Source: Pseudomonas sp. L5B5 (GTDB lineage: Bacteria; Pseudomonadota; Gammaproteobacteria; Pseudomonadales; Pseudomonadaceae). From it: DNA of 64,000 nucleotides. Position numbers and translations under genes: made by a program. This document shows, in pieces, positions 58,855-64,000 of this stretch. How positions within the stretch are numbered: position 1 is the first letter of the stretch; every line of letters starts with the position of its first letter. Under the pieces are notes generated by a model that had not been told where the DNA came from, searched no databases, and saw nothing but the letters and a program-made list of their open reading frames with translations. The DNA is taken from assembly GCF_020520285.1 (NCBI RefSeq), contig NZ_CP084742.1, positions 4,216,001 to 4,280,000 on the forward strand. The letters are read 5' to 3'.

Positions 58855-59727
58855 ATGAAACGTACGCCTCACTTGCTTGCGATCCAGTCCCATGTGGTCT
58901 TCGGCCATGCCGGCAACAGCGCCGCGGTATTTCCCATGCAACGGGTCGGGGTGAATGTCTGGCCCTTGAACACGGTGCAGTTTTCCAACCACACCCAGTA
59001 TGGCCAATGGGCCGGGGAAGTGCTGGCGCCCCGGCAGATTCCCGAACTGGTAGAGGGCATCGCCGCCATTGGCGAGCTGGGCAACTGCGATGCGATCCTG
59101 TCCGGCTACCTGGGCAGCGCCGCCCAGGGGCGGGCGATCCTCAGCGGCGTGGCGCGGATCAAGGCGGTGAACCCCAAGGCGCTGTACCTGTGCGACCCGG
59201 TGATGGGCCATCCGGAAAAAGGTTGCATCGTGCCGGCCGAGGTCAGCGACTTCCTGCTCGACGAAGCCGCGGCAATGGCGGACTTCCTCTGCCCCAACCA
59301 GTTGGAGCTGGACAGCTTCTGCGGGCGCAAGCCGCAATCGCTGTTCGATTGCCTGGCCATGGCCCGCTCGTTGCTGGAAAAGGGCCCCAAGGCAGTGCTG
59401 GTCAAGCACCTGGACTATCCGGGCAAGCTGGCCGAAGGCTTCGAGATGCTGCTGGTGACCGCCGATGGCAGCTGGCACTTGCGCCGGCCGTTGCTGGCCT
59501 TCCCGCGCCAGCCGGTAGGGGTGGGCGACCTGACGTCGGGGCTGTTCCTGGCCCGGGTGCTGCTGGGCGATAGCCTGGTGGCGGCCTTCGAGTTCACCGC
59601 AGCGGCCGTGCATGAGGTCCTGCTGGAAACCCAGGCCTGTGCCAGCTACGAGCTCGAGCTGGTACGGGCCCAGGACCGCATTGCCCATCCACGGGTACGT
59701 TTCGAGGCGGTGCCGATCGGCGTCTGA
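58855..59727 (+). CDS. pdxY: Pyridoxal kinase PdxY
   Basis: 290 residues, ribokinase fold. Salvage phosphorylation of pyridoxal. The start [36 protein letters not shown] and the anion-hole region [17 protein letters not shown] (catalytic Asp) are all present. Length agrees with PdxY. Convergent with an APC permease (8 bp between stops). Confidence 0.95.
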   Translation: MKRTPHLLAIQSHVVFGHAGNSAAVFPMQRVGVNVWPLNTVQFSNHTQYGQWAGEVLAPRQIPELVEGIAAIGELGNCDAILSGYLGSAAQGRAILSGVARIKAVNPKALYLCDPVMGHPEKGCIVPAEVSDFLLDEAAAMADFLCPNQLELDSFCGRKPQSLFDCLAMARSLLEKGPKAVLVKHLDYPGKLAEGFEMLLVTADGSWHLRRPLLAFPRQPVGVGDLTSGLFLARVLLGDSLVAAFEFTAAAVHEVLLETQACASYELELVRAQDRIAHPRVRFEAVPIGV

Positions 59728-59735
59728 GCTGCCTG

Positions 59736-61145
59736 TCAGGCCTGCTCGGAGAACTGCACCGTCGGTGCCGGCTGACGAAAGCCCCGGGTGTGCACGGCCA
59801 GGTAGCCCAGGCCCAGGGCGAACCAGGCCAGGCCGATGCCCAGGGTCAGGGCCGAGAGGCTGGTCCAGAGCCAGACGATCAGGCCGAAGCCGATCAACGG
59901 CAGCAGGCCGTAGCGCAGCAAGTGTCCTGCACTGCGGGGCTGGCCCTGGTCCAGGTGACTCTTGATCACCGCCAGGTTGACCACGGAAAACGCCACCAGG
60001 GCCCCGAAGCTGATCATCGATGCCAGGGTCGTCAGGTCGACGAACGCGGCCAGCAGGGACACCAGCGATACCAGGACAATGGCCGTCACCGGCGTCTTGT
60101 AGCGTGCCGACAAGGTGCCGAACACCCGGCGGGGCAGGATGCCGTCGCGGCCCATGCTGAACAGTATGCGCGACACCGAGGCCTGGGACGCCAGCGCCGA
60201 GCCCGCCGCGCCGGCCACGTAGGTCGCGGTGAAGAAGATCTCCAGGAAACGTCCGCCGGTGCGCAGCATGACTTCGCTGGCGGCCGAGTCGGCGTTGTCG
60301 AAACGGCTGCCCGGGAAGGCCAGCTGGCTGGCCATGGCCAGCAGGATGAACAGCAGGCCGGCGCCCAGGGTGGTGATGAGGATGGCCCGCGGGATATCGC
60401 GGCGCGGATCGCGGGTTTCCTCGGCCAGGGTCGATACCGCGTCGAAGCCCAGGAACGACAGGCAGAGCACCGCGGCGCCGGCCATCAGCGGCAACAGGCC
60501 GGCCTGGCTGCCATCACCGACCCACGGTGCACTCAGGTCCAGGTCCGTGGTCCCCGCCAGCTGGCGAATCACCAGGGCCAGGAACACCACCACGAACACC
60601 AGCTGGGCGCAGACGATCAGGTTGCTCATGCTCGACACCGAGCCGATGCCGCGGATGTTCAACAGCGTCACCAGGCCGATGGTCGCCACCACAAATACCC
60701 AGGCGGGCACGGCGGGGAAGGCCAGGTTGAGAAACAGCCCGATCACCAGGTAATTGATCATCGGCAGGAACAGGTAGTCGAGCAGCAGCGACCAGCCGGC
60801 GAGAAAACCGATACTCGGGCCGAAACTCAAGCTGGCGTAGGAATAGGCCGAGCCGGCAATCGGGTACTTCTTGACCATCACGCTGTAGGAGCGGGCGGTG
60901 AAGATCATCGCCAGGAGCGTAATCACGTAGGCTGCGGCGGTACGCCCGCCGGTCATCTGGGTGACCACGCCGTAGGTGGTGAAGACGGTCAGCGGCACCA
61001 TGTACACCAGGCCGAAGAACACCAGGGCCGGCAGGCCGAGGATGCGACGCAACGCAGTGCCTTGGGCGCTATGGGAAAAATCGCCCAGGCTGCTGTGGCC
61101 AGGCGACAGGGCGGGACTGCTGGGCAGGGGATGGGCGCTGGGCAT
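59736..61145 (-). CDS. APC-family amino-acid/polyamine permease
   Basis: 469 residues, twelve membrane segments, with the APC hallmarks GLVYMVPLTVFTTYGVV, PIAGSAYSY, and SFLGFDAVSTLAEE. Closest in style to PuuP-type putrescine or small-amine importers, but substrate is not set by sequence. The ATG at 61145 is chosen (MPSAHPLP); 61160 is possible. The 253 bp upstream to 61398 contains a weak hairpin CGGACC/GGTCCG near 61361-61378 and probably the promoter. Confidence 0.88.
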   Translation of the reverse strand: MPSAHPLPSSPALSPGHSSLGDFSHSAQGTALRRILGLPALVFFGLVYMVPLTVFTTYGVVTQMTGGRTAAAYVITLLAMIFTARSYSVMVKKYPIAGSAYSYASLSFGPSIGFLAGWSLLLDYLFLPMINYLVIGLFLNLAFPAVPAWVFVVATIGLVTLLNIRGIGSVSSMSNLIVCAQLVFVVVFLALVIRQLAGTTDLDLSAPWVGDGSQAGLLPLMAGAAVLCLSFLGFDAVSTLAEETRDPRRDIPRAILITTLGAGLLFILLAMASQLAFPGSRFDNADSAASEVMLRTGGRFLEIFFTATYVAGAAGSALASQASVSRILFSMGRDGILPRRVFGTLSARYKTPVTAIVLVSLVSLLAAFVDLTTLASMISFGALVAFSVVNLAVIKSHLDQGQPRSAGHLLRYGLLPLIGFGLIVWLWTSLSALTLGIGLAWFALGLGYLAVHTRGFRQPAPTVQFSEQA

Positions 61146-61398
61146 TGTTATTGTTCTCACGCGTTCGTTGGCTCGAAGGCTCCCGGGGCAGGGAGTGCGT
61201 TTGTGCCTTGCCCGTTGATTCTGGCAGCGCTGTCGGGCCGGTATAACTCTCTATGTGGTCAAAAAGGGATCGATATGGCCATTCGGGATGACCGTAAACA
61301 TGGCCTGTGAGGCGCTGGCGGGGAGATGAAGGGCGTTCTGGCGGCTGGGGGAAGGGCGTGCGGACCGTCCTTGGTCCGGTGGGGTCAGCGTGCGGCAA

Positions 61399-61884
61399 TC
61401 AAGGACCGTCGGCCTTGATCTCCTGGTAGCGCTTTTCCAGCTCCTGGCGGATCTGGCGGCGCTGCTGGGCCTGGATGTAACGGCGCTTGCCGTCGGCGGT
61501 TGCCGGCTGCAGTGGCGGTACCGTGGCCGGCTTGCGCTGTTCGTCCACCGCCACCATGGTGAAGAAGCAGCTGTTGGTGTGGCGTACCGAGCGCTCCTGG
61601 ATGTTCTCGGTCACCACCTTGATCCCGACCTCCATGGAGGTGTTGCCGGTGTAGTTGACCGAGGCCAGGAAGGTCACCAGCTCGCCGACGTGGACCGGCT
61701 CGCGGAAGATCACCTGGTCCACCGACAGGGTCACCACGTAGCGCCCGGCATAGCGGCTGGCGCAGGCATAGGCGACTTCGTCGAGGTACTTGAGCAGGGT
61801 GCCGCCGTGGACATTGCCAGAGAAGTTGGCCATGTCGGGGGTCATCAGTACTGTCATCGACAGTTGGGCGTTTCCGGGTTCCAT
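61399..61884 (-). CDS. Acyl-CoA thioesterase (YciA/hotdog family)
   Basis: 161 residues. Single hotdog domain with TPDMANFSGNVHGGTLLKYLDE (Asn and Asp active-site region), AYACASRYAGRYVVTLSVD and the C-terminal charged tail. Hydrolyses acyl-CoA in the cytoplasm. Single gene; upstream 348 bp shared with a Kef-type antiporter. Confidence 0.9.
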   Translation of the reverse strand: MEPGNAQLSMTVLMTPDMANFSGNVHGGTLLKYLDEVAYACASRYAGRYVVTLSVDQVIFREPVHVGELVTFLASVNYTGNTSMEVGIKVVTENIQERSVRHTNSCFFTMVAVDEQRKPATVPPLQPATADGKRRYIQAQQRRQIRQELEKRYQEIKADGP

Positions 61885-62232
61885 AGCACGCTCACGGGTC
61901 AGGGCAGGGATTGCTGGAGCACCTCTGCGGGTGCCTGGTCCAAAAGGGTCTCAAACCATCGATAACGGGACGCCGGGCTGCGTCGAGCCGTCACGCTTCG
62001 GTGGATCTGTTTCCATATATTGCACTGCCTTCCTGCCGGAAGTCGCAGTGTTACCCTGCAAAACACCCGTTCCAGGGGTTTTTCATCGTTCCTACAGGAC
62101 TTTTTCTTTCGATTGATCAGACCTTTCTTTTAGGGATCTCTGAACAGGCAGCGAGTGACGCCAGCACAGGCGGTTGTTCAAACGCTCTCTCCACGGACGG
62201 CCCCCGCCCAACATTCAAGGAGAACCTCGGTC
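61885..62232. other. Divergent intergenic region between thioesterase and antiporter
   Basis: 348 bp with an AT-rich middle (about 62090-62130). I see no convincing gene or RNA. It should contain both promoters. The Shine-Dalgarno AAGGAGA at 62217-62223 belongs to the antiporter. Confidence 0.4.
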
Positions 62233-63996
62233 ATGCATGCCATCAGCTTCATTCAGGACCTGGCCGTGATCATGTTGGTCGCGGGCGTGGTGACGGTGCT
62301 CTTCCATCGCTTCAAGCAGCCAGTGGTGCTGGGCTACATCGCCGCCGGTTTCATCATCGGCCCCCATACCCCACCTTTCGGACTGATCCACGACGAGCAG
62401 ACCATCAAGACCCTGGCCGAGCTGGGGGTGATCTTCCTGATGTTCTGCCTGGGGCTGGAATTCAGTCTGCGCAAGCTGTTCAAGGTAGGCGCCACGGCGT
62501 TCATCGCGGCGTTCCTGGAAATCGTCCTGATGATCTGGATCGGCTACGAGATTGGCCGCTGGTTCGATTGGAGCACCATGGATTCGCTGTTCCTGGGGGC
62601 GATCCTGGCCATCTCTTCCACCACGATCATCGTCAAGGCGCTCAACGACCTGAAGATGAAGAACGAGCGCTTCGCCCAGCTGATCTTCGGCGTGCTGATT
62701 GTCGAGGACATCCTCGGGATCGGCATCATCGCCTTGCTGTCGAGCATTGCGGTCAGCGGTACGGTGAGTTCCGGCGAGGTGTTTTCCACGGTGGGCAAGC
62801 TTTCGCTGTTCATGGTGGTGGCGCTGGTGATCGGCATCCTGCTGGTGCCGCGCCTGCTGGCCTATGTGGCGAAGTTCGACAGCAACGAGGTGCTGCTGAT
62901 CACGGTGCTGGGGCTGTGCTTCGGCTTCTGCCTGCTGGTGGTCCGCCTGGAATACAGCATGGTGCTGGGGGCGTTCCTGATTGGCGCGATCATGGCCGAG
63001 TCTCGCCAGCTGCTGAAGATAGAACGGCTGATCGAACCGGTTCGCGACCTGTTCAGCGCTATCTTCTTCGTCGCCATCGGCCTGATGATCGACCCGCAGA
63101 TCCTCCTGCAATACGCCTGGCCGATCGCGGTGATCACGGTGGCCGTGGTGCTTGGCAAGATGCTGTCTTGTGGCATGGGGGCCTTTATCGCCGGCAATGA
63201 CGGCCGTACCTCCCTGCGGGTGGGCATGGGCCTGTCACAGATTGGCGAATTTTCGTTCATCATCGCCGCCCTCGGCATGACCCTGCAGGTCACCAGCGAC
63301 TTTCTCTACCCCGTGGCGGTGGCGGTCTCGGCCATCACCACCTTGCTTACGCCCTACTTGATCAAGGCCGCCGACCCGCTGTCGCTGAAGCTGTCGACGG
63401 TGCTGCCCAAGCGGCTGAGCCGGGTACTGGGCATGTACGGTGAATGGTTGCGCAGCATCCAGCCCCAGGGCGAGGGAGCAGTGTTGGCATCGATGATCCG
63501 CAAGATCCTCCTGCAAGTGGGGGTCAACCTGGCGCTGGTGGTGGCGATTTTCTTTTCCGGCAGCTATTTCTCCAGGCGCATTGGCGCTTATCTGCAGGAC
63601 TGGATCAGTGATCCCGGGTGGCAGAAGGCGCTGATCTGGGGGGGAGCGCTCCTGTTGTCGCTGCCGTTCCTGATCGCCGCCTATCGCAAGCTCAAGGCGC
63701 TGTCGATGCTGCTGGCGGAGATGGGGGTCAAGGCGGAAATGGCCGGGCGCCATACCCAACGGGTGCGACGAGTCATTGCCGAGGTGATCCCGATCCTGTC
63801 ATTGCTGGTGATTTTCCTGCTGCTGGCGGCGTTGTCGGCGAGCATCCTGCCGACCCTCGAGTTGCTGGTGCTGGTGGCGATCGTGGCGGCGGCAGTGGCT
63901 GCCCTGTTGTGGCGCTGGTTCATCCGCGTGCACACACGGATGCAGGTGGCGTTGATCGAAACGTTCGACCAGAGCAAGGATGGTGGCGGGCATTGA
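62233..63996 (+). CDS. Kef/RosB-type cation:proton antiporter (CPA2 family)
   Basis: 587 residues. Twelve or so membrane helices with the CPA2 motifs VVLGYIAAGFIIGPHTPP, LFLGAILAISSTTIIVKAL, LIVEDILGIGIIALLSS and GLSQIGEFSFIIAALG. The C-terminus has extra membrane segments (about 445-560) instead of a TrkA-N domain, so it is not a classical glutathione-gated KefB/C. Start at 62233 chosen for AAGGAG; upstream in-frame ATG at 62155 lacks a ribosome site. Ends 4 bp before the window end. Confidence 0.9.
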   Translation: MHAISFIQDLAVIMLVAGVVTVLFHRFKQPVVLGYIAAGFIIGPHTPPFGLIHDEQTIKTLAELGVIFLMFCLGLEFSLRKLFKVGATAFIAAFLEIVLMIWIGYEIGRWFDWSTMDSLFLGAILAISSTTIIVKALNDLKMKNERFAQLIFGVLIVEDILGIGIIALLSSIAVSGTVSSGEVFSTVGKLSLFMVVALVIGILLVPRLLAYVAKFDSNEVLLITVLGLCFGFCLLVVRLEYSMVLGAFLIGAIMAESRQLLKIERLIEPVRDLFSAIFFVAIGLMIDPQILLQYAWPIAVITVAVVLGKMLSCGMGAFIAGNDGRTSLRVGMGLSQIGEFSFIIAALGMTLQVTSDFLYPVAVAVSAITTLLTPYLIKAADPLSLKLSTVLPKRLSRVLGMYGEWLRSIQPQGEGAVLASMIRKILLQVGVNLALVVAIFFSGSYFSRRIGAYLQDWISDPGWQKALIWGGALLLSLPFLIAAYRKLKALSMLLAEMGVKAEMAGRHTQRVRRVIAEVIPILSLLVIFLLLAALSASILPTLELLVLVAIVAAAVAALLWRWFIRVHTRMQVALIETFDQSKDGGGH

Positions 63997-64000
63997 GCTT

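Noticed and set aside
59790..61310. 506-codon plus-strand frame opposite the APC permease
   Set aside because: Composition is typical of an antisense shadow (Gln, His, Asp rich); the minus strand encodes a clear twelve-helix permease.

Overview
The window is bacterial chromosome, GC-rich and densely coded, and matches a fluorescent Pseudomonas (P. fluorescens group; a P. protegens-like strain fits the glmS-linked type VI effector). The assignment rests on gene order (mnmG-rsmG-parA-parB-atpIBEFHAGDC-glmU-glmR-glmS), Pseudomonas-type REP sequences, two parS palindromes of the Pseudomonas type and a Zur-controlled dksA2/zigA/folE2 island. This order places the window close to the replication origin, with oriC expected a few kb to the left of base 1. 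No rRNA, tRNA or CRISPR array was seen.

1-15.9 kb is conserved core: tRNA modification (mnmG), 16S rRNA methylation (rsmG), chromosome segregation (parAB), the complete F1Fo ATP synthase operon with its terminator, and UDP-GlcNAc/glucosamine-6-P synthesis (glmU, glmR, glmS). 15.9-20.7 kb, immediately after glmS, is an accessory hot spot at the Tn7 attachment site. It holds a decayed tnsD fragment of a Tn7-like element, repeated transposon-end motifs in inverted orientation, a broken rhs 3' end with an AT-rich putative immunity gene, and an intact PAAR-domain type VI effector with its overlapping immunity gene.

20.7-29.6 kb carries a LysR regulator, a glutathione S-transferase, a three-domain flavin/2Fe-2S oxidoreductase, a lipoprotein plus large exported protein pair, and a RhtB exporter divergent from an Lrp-type regulator. 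It also has a 149-bp tandem repeat and a REP pair. 29.7-35.5 kb is a six-gene minus-strand operon resembling E. coli ynbABCD with an added acyltransferase, likely making or remodelling an uncharacterised phospholipid.

35.7-43.8 kb is the most intriguing block: three tandem SPFH/band-7 membrane proteins (one with an extreme histidine-rich N-terminus), a P1B-type metal ATPase, and a bufferin-type locus (Cys-rich DUF2282 peptide, DUF692/MNIO modifying enzyme, DUF2063 partner). Together they look like an envelope metal-handling system. It is followed by cyclopropane fatty acid synthase, cardiolipin synthase and a DUF3617 protein.

47.2-58.3 kb is a zinc-starvation island: a leftward operon (folE2, zinc ABC transporter, hisI2, gamma-carbonic anhydrase-like gene, pyrC2) and rightward genes (amidase, then dksA2, zigA, a DUF1826 gene and a second COG0523 GTPase), with perfect Zur-box palindromes at 52.85 and 54.79 kb. 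The rest contains pdxY, an APC permease, an acyl-CoA thioesterase and a Kef-type antiporter. Exact DnaA-box 9-mers are strikingly frequent in the first 32 kb.
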